Assembly: GCA_946612185.1 (NCBI GenBank)
Contig: CAMOEP010000001.1
Location: 1-22,701 of the forward strand
Source of the DNA: an uncultured Ruminococcus sp.
Lineage (GTDB): Bacteria; Bacillota; Clostridia; Oscillospirales; Ruminococcaceae
DNA: 22,701 nucleotides
Direction of reading: 5' to 3'
In this document: piece by piece, positions 1-7,380 of the stretch
Layout: each line of letters begins with the position of its first letter
How positions within the stretch are numbered: position 1 is the first letter of the stretch
Notes under the pieces: generated by a model
Told to the model about the DNA's origin: nothing
The model's input: only the letters and a program-made list of their open reading frames with translations
Databases searched by the model: none
Position numbers and translations under genes: made by a program

Positions 1-2
1 AA

Positions 3-194
3 CATATCAGAACCCCACAATTGCAAAAAATACGCAAAATAGCCGATAAGAACTTAGTACCAATGCAAAGCGGGTTGAGCGACGACAAAAGTACCGTTTC
101 TAACAAAGTAAGCGAGTTAACGAGCGACAACGTGGGGGCGGTCAAGCTGGCTCAGCTTGGACAACTGTTTAAGAGCGCAAAGAAGTGCCTATAA
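3..194 (+). CDS. 3' end of an unidentified reading frame (partial)
   Basis: An open frame enters from the left edge and runs about 63 codons without a stop to a TAA at 192-194, ending in ...GQLFKSAKKCL. Composition is plausible for a soluble protein: mixed charged and polar residues, including SGLSDDKSTVSNKVSELTSD. No start is needed because the frame begins outside the window. I do not recognise the family. It does not look like the C-terminus of SigE, the usual neighbour of sigG in bacilli. The gap to sigG is only 36 nt, so the two could be cotranscribed. An open stretch this short can also occur by chance. Confidence 0.4.
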   Translation, partial: HIRTPQLQKIRKIADKNLVPMQSGLSDDKSTVSNKVSELTSDNVGAVKLAQLGQLFKSAKKCL

Positions 195-230
195 TGTCAA
201 TAGTAAGTAACATTCAAAAGGAGGCACATT

Positions 231-1010
231 ATGGCTTACAATCGGGTTATTATTTCGGGAATAAATACGGCGGAACTCTCAGTTCTCAAGGAGGACGAGA
301 AAATCGCTCTGCTAAAAGAGATCCGTGCCACCGGCAGCAAGTCCGCCCGTGACAAACTTATCAAGGGTAACCTCCGCCTCGTTCTCAGTGTCATTCAGCG
401 CTTCACCGGCAGGGGAGAGGACATCGACGACCTGTTCCAGATAGGCGTGGTCGGGCTTATCAAGGCTATAAATAACTTCGACCTTTCAAAGGAAGTCCGC
501 TTCTCTACCTACTGCGTCCCTATGATTACAGGTGAACTCCGCCGCCATCTCCGGGACTACAGCCATGTCCGGGTCAGCCGCTCCCTCCGTGATCTGGCGT
601 ACAAAGCTATTCAGTCCCGTGAACGCCTTTGCAACGCCAACCAGCATGACCCCACTGTCCAGGAAATTGCCGACGATATCGGCGCTAAACGGGAGGACGT
701 GGTCATCGCACTCGAAAGCATCAGCGACCCCGTTTCTCTCTATGAACCCGTCTACTCCGACTCCGGCGACACCGTCTATATCCTCGACCAGATAAGCGAT
801 AAAAACGACGTGGAAAGCCGCCTTGACGAGATTTTTATCCGGGACGCTATCCGCTCCCTTTCAAGCCGTGAGCAGGATATCCTCTACCAGCGCTTCCTCC
901 AGGGCAGGACACAAACCGAAGTCGCCGCTGAGATCGGTATCTCTCAGGCACAAGTCTCCCGCCTCGAAAAGTCAGCTATCAGCCGCATTAAAAATAGTAT
1001 ACGGTCGTAA
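231..1010 (+). CDS. sigG: RNA polymerase sporulation sigma factor SigG
   Basis: This 259-aa sigma-70 family protein directs late gene expression in the forespore in the sporulation cascade. The N-terminal stretch VIISGINTAELSVL matches the SigG signature. It is followed by the region 2 core (KGNLRLVLSVIQRFTGRGED, DDLFQIGVVGLIKAINNFD, VRFSTYCVPMI), a region 3 helix (PTVQEIADDIG) and a region 4 helix-turn-helix at the C-terminus (TQTEVAAEIGISQAQVSRLEKSAI). Length equals the usual 255-260 aa. The start at 231 follows AAAGGAGG at 218-225 with a 5-nt gap. A TATAAT at 190-195 overlaps the stop of the upstream frame but lacks a good -35; sigG is normally read by SigF, whose sites I cannot place with confidence. 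SigF is the main alternative, but the N-terminal motif favours SigG. Confidence 0.92.
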   Translation: MAYNRVIISGINTAELSVLKEDEKIALLKEIRATGSKSARDKLIKGNLRLVLSVIQRFTGRGEDIDDLFQIGVVGLIKAINNFDLSKEVRFSTYCVPMITGELRRHLRDYSHVRVSRSLRDLAYKAIQSRERLCNANQHDPTVQEIADDIGAKREDVVIALESISDPVSLYEPVYSDSGDTVYILDQISDKNDVESRLDEIFIRDAIRSLSSREQDILYQRFLQGRTQTEVAAEIGISQAQVSRLEKSAISRIKNSIRS

Positions 1011-1101
1011 TATACTGAAATTTGTAAATTTTCTGTGAACTTATGTAGAATATGCACAACAATATTTGGTTAACTTCTACACTTAAAAAGCAAAATAACT
1101 G

Positions 1102-1130
1102 TAGACATTTTTCTCCATTTGTGGTATAAT
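1102..1130 (+). promoter_or_regulatory. Sigma-A promoter of the GH16 gene
   Basis: -35 TAGACA (1102-1107), a 17-bp spacer and -10 TATAAT (1125-1130) with an extended TG element at 1122-1123. It lies about 40 bp before the start of the lipoprotein gene and points to transcription independent of sigG. Confidence 0.75.
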
Positions 1131-1170
1131 TATTAAAATTAACCATGACTACATGGAGGACAAATAAGTG

Positions 1171-2553
1171 ATGAGATTGAGAATTATGTGCCTGCTTGCT
1201 GCTGCCGGATTGTTCCTGACCGGCTGCGGTTCATCGAATAGCGGCAAAAATGAGGAAAAATCAGGAAACAGCAGCAGTTCTTCCAAAGCTGCTGAAGCGC
1301 CCATGATACAGGGCTACGAACGTGTATGGTTCGACGAGTTCGAGAACTCTAAGCTGAATGACAGCATATGGAGTTTGAAACCTACCCAGGGCGAGCAGAA
1401 AAATGGCGAATTACAGACCTATACCGACTCTGATTCTAATGTGTATGTCCGGGACGGCAACCTGGTTCTGCGTGCAAGAAAGTCCGGCGAGGGCTATACC
1501 TCCGGCAGGATAATCGCTGACCAGAAGGGCAAGGATTTCACATATGGCAAGGTGGTCGTCAGGGCGAAAGTTCCCGAAGGAAAGGGTCTGCATACCGCTG
1601 TCAGACTGCTCCCCACCGATGAATCAGTGTACGGCGAATGGCCAAAAAGCGGCGAGCTGGATGTTATGGAGACTATCGGAAGCAAGGTACATTCCTGCTA
1701 TGGTACTGCCGTTTTTGGCGAGCCGCTGACCTCCAAGCAGGGTACTTGTGAACTTGCCCGGAGCAGTTTCAGCTCGGATTTCCATGAGTTCACTATGGAG
1801 TGGGAGCCGGGCGTGATCTCCTGGTACGTTGACGGCAATTTGTACCAGAAAACTGACGACTGGTTCACCCATACCCCTGGCAAGACCGACCCGGATTTCC
1901 CTGCGCCCTTTAACCAGAATTTCCAGGTACAGCTTGAACTTTCCGTGGGCGGCACATGGGCTGGAGCGCCTAATGATGCCACAAATCTGGACAAGGCGGA
2001 GTTCCTTATCGACTACGTCCGCATCTATCAGAAGCATGAGTACGATACCAATGTTGAGCGCAATGTGGGCGTTTTCAGAAATGCTGACGCTACCGGAAAC
2101 CTTATCGTAAACGGCGACTTCCGTGACGATGAGAAGCTTGATGACGAGTGGTACTGGGCTTTCCAGACGTTCACAACAGGCGAGGGCAAGGCGGAGATCG
2201 CTGATAATACCATGACCATAAGCACGGAGAATAGCGGATCTGTGGATTATTCCATACAGCTTGTGCAGGCTGGACTTCCGGCACGAATTGGCAAGAAGTA
2301 CAAGGTCAGCTTTGATGCCTGGTCGGACGAGCCGAGGTCGATGATCGTGGACATATCAGCACCGGATCATGATTTTGGCAGATATATGGAGGACACAAAG
2401 GTCAATCTGACGCAGACGAAACAGCATTATTCCTTTGAGTATACTGAGGAAAAGCGTGACGACCCCAATGCCAGAATTGAATTCAACATGGGCAAGTCCG
2501 AGTCTACGGCGAATATCTATATTCAGAATGTGAGATATGAGCTTATCAACTGA
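1171..2553 (+). CDS. GH16 family beta-glucanase lipoprotein with C-terminal CBM-like domain
   Basis: A surface lipoprotein of about 460 aa, likely hydrolysing beta-1,3- or mixed-linkage beta-glucans. The N-terminus has a lipoprotein signal ending in LTGC (Cys about residue 19), then a Ser/Lys/Glu-rich linker. The GH16 jelly-roll domain spans about residues 45-285 and carries the catalytic signature GELDVMETIG, with Glu162, Asp164 and Glu167 as nucleophile, helper and acid/base. The C-terminal 150 residues (NLIVNGDFRDD... to the end) resemble a CBM4/9-type carbohydrate-binding beta-sandwich. A GGAGGA at 1155-1160 serves either GTG at 1168 or ATG at 1171; I chose the ATG. It has its own promoter and a terminator at 2619-2654. 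Exact substrate (laminarin, lichenan, other) cannot be read from the sequence. Confidence 0.9.
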   Translation: MRLRIMCLLAAAGLFLTGCGSSNSGKNEEKSGNSSSSSKAAEAPMIQGYERVWFDEFENSKLNDSIWSLKPTQGEQKNGELQTYTDSDSNVYVRDGNLVLRARKSGEGYTSGRIIADQKGKDFTYGKVVVRAKVPEGKGLHTAVRLLPTDESVYGEWPKSGELDVMETIGSKVHSCYGTAVFGEPLTSKQGTCELARSSFSSDFHEFTMEWEPGVISWYVDGNLYQKTDDWFTHTPGKTDPDFPAPFNQNFQVQLELSVGGTWAGAPNDATNLDKAEFLIDYVRIYQKHEYDTNVERNVGVFRNADATGNLIVNGDFRDDEKLDDEWYWAFQTFTTGEGKAEIADNTMTISTENSGSVDYSIQLVQAGLPARIGKKYKVSFDAWSDEPRSMIVDISAPDHDFGRYMEDTKVNLTQTKQHYSFEYTEEKRDDPNARIEFNMGKSESTANIYIQNVRYELIN

Positions 2554-2584
2554 TTTGTTCCCGGAAAGACAGCAGTTTTTGTGT

Positions 2585-2678
2585 GAAGTGGTATCGTCTT
2601 AGGGCGATGAAAAAGATGCAGGTTACCAGAGATATTCCGGTAACCTGTTTTTTTATCGTGCCGAAGGCACACCACTTC
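2585..2678. repeat. 94-bp segment bounded by GAAGTGGT/ACCACTTC inverted repeat
   Basis: GAAGTGGT at 2585-2592 is matched by its inverse ACCACTTC at 2671-2678. Between them lie the terminator stem and a small hairpin at 2658-2670 that on the minus strand reads GTGCC-TTCGGCAC with a UUCG-type loop. The same GAAGTGGTATC word recurs on the minus strand near 15020. It may be a small palindromic intergenic repeat, or an extended bidirectional terminator. Confidence 0.35.
2619..2654. terminator. Intrinsic terminator between convergent genes
   Basis: A 9-bp stem (2619-2627 with 2639-2647), 11-nt loop and seven T residues terminate the GH16 transcript. On the minus strand the same stem is followed by five T residues, so it can also stop the pfkB transcript. 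Confidence 0.85.
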
Positions 2679-2681
2679 TAT

Positions 2682-3611
2682 TCACTTTTCACTCATTTTG
2701 TCCACTTCAAGCGGACAATTATCAAGCAGATAAAATACCTCGGAGCGGCTTGCAAGTCCGGAAGAAAAGGCGGTCGCTCCTCCGCAGGCTGTACCAAGCC
2801 GCAGAGCGTACTCATAGCCGCCGCTTTCCAGTCCTGCCACGAATCCTGCAAGCATGGAGTCGCCTGCGCCTACCGAGTTGCGAACCTCGCCGCTGTACAC
2901 ACCGCAGCAGTAACGTTCGCCCTCCTCAGTCACAAGCACCGACCCTGCCGCTGCCCTGGAAACAAGCACGTTCCTTGCGCCTTTTTCCTGCAATTTTTCG
3001 GCATATTCTACCGCCTGTTCAGCGCTCTCTATCGTCACCCCGAACAGCTCCCCAAGTTCCTGGTCATTGGGCTTGATAAGGTACGGCGAATAGGGAAGTA
3101 CGTTCAGCAAAAGCCGCTTCGATGCGTCCACGACCGTCCGTATCCCCTTGCCGTCAAGCCTGTGAAGTATGTCCTCGTATATGCTCTCCGGCAGGCTTTT
3201 CGGTATACTTCCGGCGAGGATAAGGGTATCGCCGCTTTTCAGTCCGTCCAGTTTCGTTAAAAGTGTGTTAAGCGACTCGCTGTCAATATCTGCACCCTGT
3301 CCGTTTACCTCAGTCTCGCAGCCTGTTTTCAGCTTCACGTTTATCCGGGAATTGCCATGTTTCAGGCGCACAAAGTCCGCATCTACGCCCATTGCTGCCA
3401 CGCCCTTTTCTATCGCTTCCCCGGTAAATCCGGCTGTGAACCCAAGTGCTTTTGAGGGCACGCCAAGTTCGGAAAGTACTTTAGATACGTTGATTCCCTT
3501 GCCGCCGAAGTAGATCTCCTCGCTGTCAGTGCGGTTCACGCCGCCCTGGGTGAGCGTGTCAAGGCGGACAACGTAGTCAATGGCGGGGTTGAAAGTAACG
3601 GTGTATATCAT
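2682..3611 (-). CDS. pfkB: PfkB-family 1-phosphofructokinase (hexose-phosphate kinase)
   Basis: A 309-aa cytoplasmic ribokinase-fold sugar kinase, the usual length for FruK/LacC. The start MIYTVTFNPAIDYVVRLD, the first PfkB signature region FGGKGINVSKVLSELG, and the second signature NSVGAGDSMLAGF with the catalytic Asp of GAGD are all intact. These features fit 1-phosphofructokinase, which turns fructose 1-phosphate into fructose 1,6-bisphosphate; tagatose-6-phosphate kinase is the main alternative. Its ATG overlaps the stop of the upstream fusion gene in an ATGA arrangement, implying translational coupling. No fructose PTS gene or FruR regulator is adjacent, so the sugar route is unresolved. 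The promoter is the one at 4751-4779. Confidence 0.88.
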   Translation of the reverse strand: MIYTVTFNPAIDYVVRLDTLTQGGVNRTDSEEIYFGGKGINVSKVLSELGVPSKALGFTAGFTGEAIEKGVAAMGVDADFVRLKHGNSRINVKLKTGCETEVNGQGADIDSESLNTLLTKLDGLKSGDTLILAGSIPKSLPESIYEDILHRLDGKGIRTVVDASKRLLLNVLPYSPYLIKPNDQELGELFGVTIESAEQAVEYAEKLQEKGARNVLVSRAAAGSVLVTEEGERYCCGVYSGEVRNSVGAGDSMLAGFVAGLESGGYEYALRLGTACGGATAFSSGLASRSEVFYLLDNCPLEVDKMSEK

Positions 3612-4714
3612 AATGCTCCTCCTTTGATAAGTTCCATAACTCCCGATAGATCGGTGAAAATGTAGTCGGACTTCGCACGCATCTCACAGTCCGGTGCGAC
3701 CATGTCCGGCACCATGACCGGCGAAAATCCACCGGCGAAAGCGGCACGGATACCGTTGAACGAGTCCTCGATAACAAGTGAATTTTCCGGTTCAGCACCC
3801 AGAAGTCGTGCGGCTTCCAGGAAGATGTCCGGGAACGGCTTACTGCGGCTTATCATGTCACCGCCGATAATTGCCGAAAAATAGCCATCCAGACCAGCGT
3901 CAGCAATTTGCTGGAGGACAACCGCCGACCGGGTCGAGGACGCAACCGCCGCCGGGATACCGCAGGAGTGGATAAGTTCCAGAGTTTCCCGGATATAGGG
4001 CATCAGTGGCAGTTTTCCGCCGTCGTATTTTTCGTGAAAATTGCGGGACTGCTCGGCTTTGTACTGGTCGTAGGGGAAGTCAGCACCGTAGAAGTCCAGG
4101 AAAATTTCCCGTGTTTTCGTCGAATTTACGCCGATGCACTTGTAGTACGGGGTTTCGATATCGGGGATAGAGTACTTCCGGGCAATGTCCTGCCAGCCGG
4201 CGAGAACTGGTCGTTCGGAGTCGAAGATAACGCCGTCCATATCAAAAATGACGGCGGAAATTTCCCTGTTTTCAGGCAAATTCCGGCAGTACCTCCTGAG
4301 CTTTTCTTTGAGGAACTCGTACCTCTGTCGCTTCTCCTCACGCAGGAAGTGAACTTTACGAAGCTGAACCGGGTCGGAATCCTGATAGACAAGTCTCTCA
4401 TTTCCAAACTGTTCACTGGTGAGGTCATAGACGCAGTCGGAGGAGACATTGTAGCAGTGGAAATTTCCACCGGGGCGGGGGATGCCGAGGACTTTGCCGC
4501 CGAAGATGTCCTGCGCCAGAAAAGAGGTTATGGCGCACTGACCGAGGGTAGGGTTATCGGGGGCGAAGCGGTCACGGAGGCGAGGGGTGCAGGAGAATTC
4601 GCACCAGATGTTCAGGAGGGCAGCGTAGAGGTCACGGGGGGAGGAAATGCCGGGGAAGTCGTTGTTTATGGCAGGCGTAAGGGCGGTATCAGCGCCGTAG
4701 AATCGGTAGTTCAC
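3608..4714 (-). CDS. YunG-like domain fused to HAD-family phosphatase/phosphomutase
   Basis: A 368-aa two-domain protein. Residues 1-145 resemble the YunG family: PTLGQCAITSFLAQDIFGG, NFHCYN and VYDLTSEQFG, placing Cys60, His86 and Asp97 like a transglutaminase/NlpC-type triad. Residues 150-368 are a HAD superfamily I hydrolase with beta-phosphoglucomutase-like cap: motif I DMDGVIFDSE (Asp158, Asp160), motif II ASSTRS, a motif III Lys in SRSKPFPDIF, and motif IV IEDSFNGI. The likely role is dephosphorylating or isomerising a sugar phosphate, coupled to the following kinase. The start is GTG at 4714, with AAAGGAG 9 nt before it; a consensus promoter lies just upstream. The domain pairing is unusual. 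YunG function is unknown, so the role of the first half is open. Confidence 0.8.
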   Translation of the reverse strand: MNYRFYGADTALTPAINNDFPGISSPRDLYAALLNIWCEFSCTPRLRDRFAPDNPTLGQCAITSFLAQDIFGGKVLGIPRPGGNFHCYNVSSDCVYDLTSEQFGNERLVYQDSDPVQLRKVHFLREEKRQRYEFLKEKLRRYCRNLPENREISAVIFDMDGVIFDSERPVLAGWQDIARKYSIPDIETPYYKCIGVNSTKTREIFLDFYGADFPYDQYKAEQSRNFHEKYDGGKLPLMPYIRETLELIHSCGIPAAVASSTRSAVVLQQIADAGLDGYFSAIIGGDMISRSKPFPDIFLEAARLLGAEPENSLVIEDSFNGIRAAFAGGFSPVMVPDMVAPDCEMRAKSDYIFTDLSGVMELIKGGAL

Positions 4715-4750
4715 TTGGGTCGCTCCTTTCGGGAAATCGTTGTTAACACT

Positions 4751-4779
4751 ATTATATCACAAAACTTTCCATAATGCAA
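4751..4779 (-). promoter_or_regulatory. Sigma-A promoter of the YunG/HAD-pfkB operon
   Basis: On the minus strand: -35 TTGCAT (4779-4774), 17-bp spacer, -10 TATAAT (4756-4751) preceded by an extended TG. It sits about 37 bp before the GTG start at 4714. Confidence 0.75.
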
Positions 4780-4976
4780 CGAGTAGCGGAGAAAAGAAAG
4801 ATGCTGGTCAACGGGTAATATGCAGAATTATACCTTTTAAATAGTATACGCCACTTTCCGTAAACAAAATTACCTAAAGCAACGCCAAATACTTAAAATC
4901 ATCACCGCAAGGAAAAACAATTTCTATTCACTTTTCACTATTCCCCGTTTGCTGCAAGTTATTTTCCGCTAAACTA

Positions 4977-5005
4977 TTGCTTTTCCCGGAAAGTAGTGCT
5001 ATAAT
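4977..5005 (+). promoter_or_regulatory. Sigma-A promoter of the antiporter gene
   Basis: -35 TTGCTT (4977-4982), 17-bp spacer, -10 TATAAT (5000-5005) with TG at 4997-4998. A 9-bp leader hairpin follows at 5015-5037. Confidence 0.75.
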
Positions 5006-5063
5006 ATTACAAAGAGAGGGGGCTTTTCGCTCCCTTTAATTATGTTTGAAAGGACAGATTTTA

Positions 5064-6263
5064 ATGGAAACCTATGAGATACTGAGAGATCTGGCGATAA
5101 TCATCATTAGCGCCAAAGCTGTCGGACTTCTCGCAAGAAAACTTAAAGCCCCTATGGTCGTGGGCGAGATCATCGCCGGTCTTATCATCGGCCCGTGCCT
5201 GCTGAATATCGTTCAGCCTACCGACTTCATCAGCAAAATGGCTGAGATTGGCGTTATCCTCATCATGTTCTCCGCCGGTCTGGAAACTAATCTCCAGGAA
5301 CTTAAAAAGTCCGGCTTTGCTGCTTTCCTCATTGCCAGCGTGGGCGTACTTGTTCCGCTTATCGGCGGAAGTTTGCTATATATGTGCATTTACGGCTTCT
5401 CTGAGTTCGGCTCTGACGAGTTCTTCCGGGCGGTATTTATCGGCTGTATCATGACCGCTACCTCCGTGGGCATCACCGTGGAAGTTCTCAAGGAAATGGG
5501 CTTCCTCTCAAGCCGTGTGGGGCAGACGATACTCAGTGCCGCAATTATCGACGATATCCTCGGAATCATCGTCCTCACCTTCGTTCTCGGCTTCAAAGAC
5601 CCCGGCAGCAATACCCTCCTTGTGACAGGTAAGGTTTTCCTGTTCCTTATACTCTCAGTGGTGGTGGGATTCATTTTCTACAAGATCTTCCGTTTCTACG
5701 ACGAGCGCCACGCCCACACACGACGCATACCGATAATTGCGGTGGGACTGTGCCTTGCTATGGCGTATATTGCGGAAAAATACTTCGGTATCGCTGATAT
5801 TACCGGTGCGTACATCGCCGGAATTATCCTCTGCAACACTCAGGACGCTGAGTACATCGACCGCAGAGTCAGCATCAACGGATATATGTTCTTCGCACCC
5901 ATGTTCTTCGTGGGTATTGGTCTGAAAACCGACTTTTCAAGCGTGGATTCAAGCATGATACTGTTCTCCGTGGGCTTCGTGATAGTTGCTATGATAAGTA
6001 AAGTTATCGGCTGCGGACTTGTGTCGAAAGTTTGCCGTTATTCCTGGCTGGACAGCCTGAAGATCGGCGTGGGAATGATGACACGGGGAGAAGTCGCCCT
6101 CATCATCACCAACAAGGGTCTGGGTCTGGGCATCATAGATTCCTCCTATTTTACGGCGGTTATCCTGCTTATAATCGTGTCAAGCATCGTTACTCCATTG
6201 CTGCTGAAAATGCTCTTTGCAAAGGACAAACCTGAGCCGGAAGCTGTACCGGCTGAGAAATAA
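5064..6263 (+). CDS. Cation/proton antiporter, CPA2 (Kef/NapA) family
   Basis: A 399-aa integral membrane protein made almost wholly of hydrophobic helices, exchanging Na+ or K+ for protons. It carries family landmarks: KLKAPMVVGEIIAGLIIGP near the N-terminus, the broken-helix stretch MTATSVGITVEVLKEMG and the paired acids in AAIIDDILGI (Asp163-Asp164) that bind the ion in electrogenic members. MMTRGEVALII appears late. There is no C-terminal TrkA-N/RCK domain; the protein ends in a short charged tail. An upstream TTG at 5046 is in frame, but AAAGGA at 5049-5054 overlaps that region and fits ATG 5064 with a 9-nt gap. It is monocistronic with its own promoter and terminator. Ion preference cannot be told from sequence. 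Confidence 0.9.
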   Translation: METYEILRDLAIIIISAKAVGLLARKLKAPMVVGEIIAGLIIGPCLLNIVQPTDFISKMAEIGVILIMFSAGLETNLQELKKSGFAAFLIASVGVLVPLIGGSLLYMCIYGFSEFGSDEFFRAVFIGCIMTATSVGITVEVLKEMGFLSSRVGQTILSAAIIDDILGIIVLTFVLGFKDPGSNTLLVTGKVFLFLILSVVVGFIFYKIFRFYDERHAHTRRIPIIAVGLCLAMAYIAEKYFGIADITGAYIAGIILCNTQDAEYIDRRVSINGYMFFAPMFFVGIGLKTDFSSVDSSMILFSVGFVIVAMISKVIGCGLVSKVCRYSWLDSLKIGVGMMTRGEVALIITNKGLGLGIIDSSYFTAVILLIIVSSIVTPLLLKMLFAKDKPEPEAVPAEK

Positions 6264-6269
6264 GAACCG

Positions 6270-6311
6270 TTCCCCTGGGTAAGTTTTGCACTTGCCTGGG
6301 GGAATTTTTTT
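6270..6311 (+). terminator. Intrinsic terminator of the antiporter gene
   Basis: A 14-bp stem (6270-6283 with 6291-6304, three G-T pairs), 7-nt loop and seven T residues, starting 7 nt after the stop codon. Confidence 0.9.
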
Positions 6312-6692
6312 GCCAAAAATGTGGGTACACTTTTAGAAAAAATCACCTAAATCCCTACCAGTTAACTCGGATATTAATAACAGTTTGATGTGATAAATGG
6401 TAATATTATGCCATATGATAAATATATGTATACGTTATAGCGTTGACTTTCTGATAACTTTGGGATATCATCTTTTAAGTGAACTATTAAATAATTCAGC
6501 ATATATCACAATAATTAACAGCGGGAGCGCTTTATTTAGTCCACCAATTCTTCATTTTGTGAGTTGTGATATATTTGCTATTAGTGTACAATATAACTTG
6601 TGATATTTACACTATCATTATGAGTTTATCAAAATTATGATATTTTGTTCATCTGTCAGTCAGAAATTGCGCTATTTTCCGGAGGAATTCGT
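6312..6692. other. AT-rich intergenic region upstream of the pilus locus
   Basis: About 380 bp, markedly more AT-rich than the genes around it and with no credible reading frame: a 68-codon open frame at 6397-6603 lacks a ribosome binding site and has no protein-like features. It holds a likely promoter (6564-6592) and three copies of the 9-mer TTGTGATAT: inverted at 6503-6511, direct at 6564-6572 and 6598-6606. I see no riboswitch consensus, including none for cyclic di-GMP. Confidence 0.6.
6564..6592 (+). promoter_or_regulatory. Candidate promoter of the pilus operon
   Basis: -35 TTGTGA (6564-6569), 17-bp spacer, -10 TACAAT (6587-6592), leaving a leader of about 95 nt before the signal peptidase start. 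The -35 lies within one copy of a repeated TTGTGATAT word. Confidence 0.45.
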
Positions 6693-7334
6693 ATGGATAA
6701 AAAGGATCTGCGTCATCTGAATAAAAATGAACTGGTTGACATTGTTTGCTCTCTTGTGGAGGAGAATGAGGAAAACCTCCAGAATATCCCGGATATCCAG
6801 CAAGTCCGCAATGAACGGGGCAGAATGAAGTCCGTCGAGCGTATGAAACAGGTATTCCGCAGAGTTATGGCGGCGGTACTCGTTGCGGCTGCGGCGGCGG
6901 TTCTCCTGTCTACCTTCTTTTTGCCGGTGATACAAGTCTCCGGCAGCAGTATGGAGCCTGCACTCAGCGATGGGGATATTATTCTCCTTATGAAGTCAGG
7001 AAGCTACAGCCAGAGCCAGCTTTGCTGCATTTCCTGGCAGAATAAACTGCTCCTCAAACGTGTTATCGGTCTGCCCGGCGATGTTATCGACATCGACAAG
7101 GAGGGCAGCGTCTATGTGAACGGCTCGCTCCTCGATGAGCCCTATGTTACGGGGAAAAGTCTGGGCGAGTGCGATATCAATTTCCCTTGCGTCGTGCCGG
7201 AAAATAAGCTTTTCGTCATGGGCGACAGGAGGGATATCTCTATCGACAGCCGGAGTTCTGCTATCGGCTGCATTGACAAAGATCAGATTGTGGGACGAGT
7301 TCTTATGAAGATATGGTCAGATGATCCCACCTGA
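6693..7334 (+). CDS. lepB: Signal peptidase I of the pilus operon
   Basis: A 213-aa membrane peptidase that removes signal peptides from exported proteins. A charged, probably helical N-terminal 55 residues precede one transmembrane helix (about 57-78). The catalytic domain faces outward and contains SGSSMEP with Ser86, LLKRVIGLPGD with Lys122 forming the Ser-Lys dyad, and the MGDRRDISIDSR box. The dyad identifies the bacterial type, not the SipW/archaeal type, which has His instead of Lys. The start at 6693 has GGAGGA 6 nt before it. As first gene of the pilin-sortase cluster, it probably processes the pilins that follow. The cytoplasmic extension of about 55 residues is longer than in minimal Gram-positive enzymes. 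Confidence 0.9.
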   Translation: MDKKDLRHLNKNELVDIVCSLVEENEENLQNIPDIQQVRNERGRMKSVERMKQVFRRVMAAVLVAAAAAVLLSTFFLPVIQVSGSSMEPALSDGDIILLMKSGSYSQSQLCCISWQNKLLLKRVIGLPGDVIDIDKEGSVYVNGSLLDEPYVTGKSLGECDINFPCVVPENKLFVMGDRRDISIDSRSSAIGCIDKDQIVGRVLMKIWSDDPT

Positions 7335-7380
7335 TATACCGGTTTTACGCCGGAAACTTACTTTAGTGAGGTAACCAGAA

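Noticed and set aside
2583..3260. A 225-codon plus-strand frame over the end of pfkB
   Set aside because: Runs through the terminator and antisense to a conserved kinase; no protein-like motifs.
3908..4774. A 288-codon plus-strand frame
   Set aside because: Antisense to the YunG/HAD fusion gene, which has intact active-site motifs, an overlap with pfkB and a promoter.
6397..6603. A 68-codon frame in the AT-rich region before the pilus locus
   Set aside because: No binding site; it overlaps the candidate promoter and repeated words and has no conserved-looking features.
6312..6692. A cyclic di-GMP riboswitch upstream of the pilus operon
   Set aside because: I looked for the conserved GEMM core sequences and did not see them; the region is mostly unstructured AT-rich DNA.
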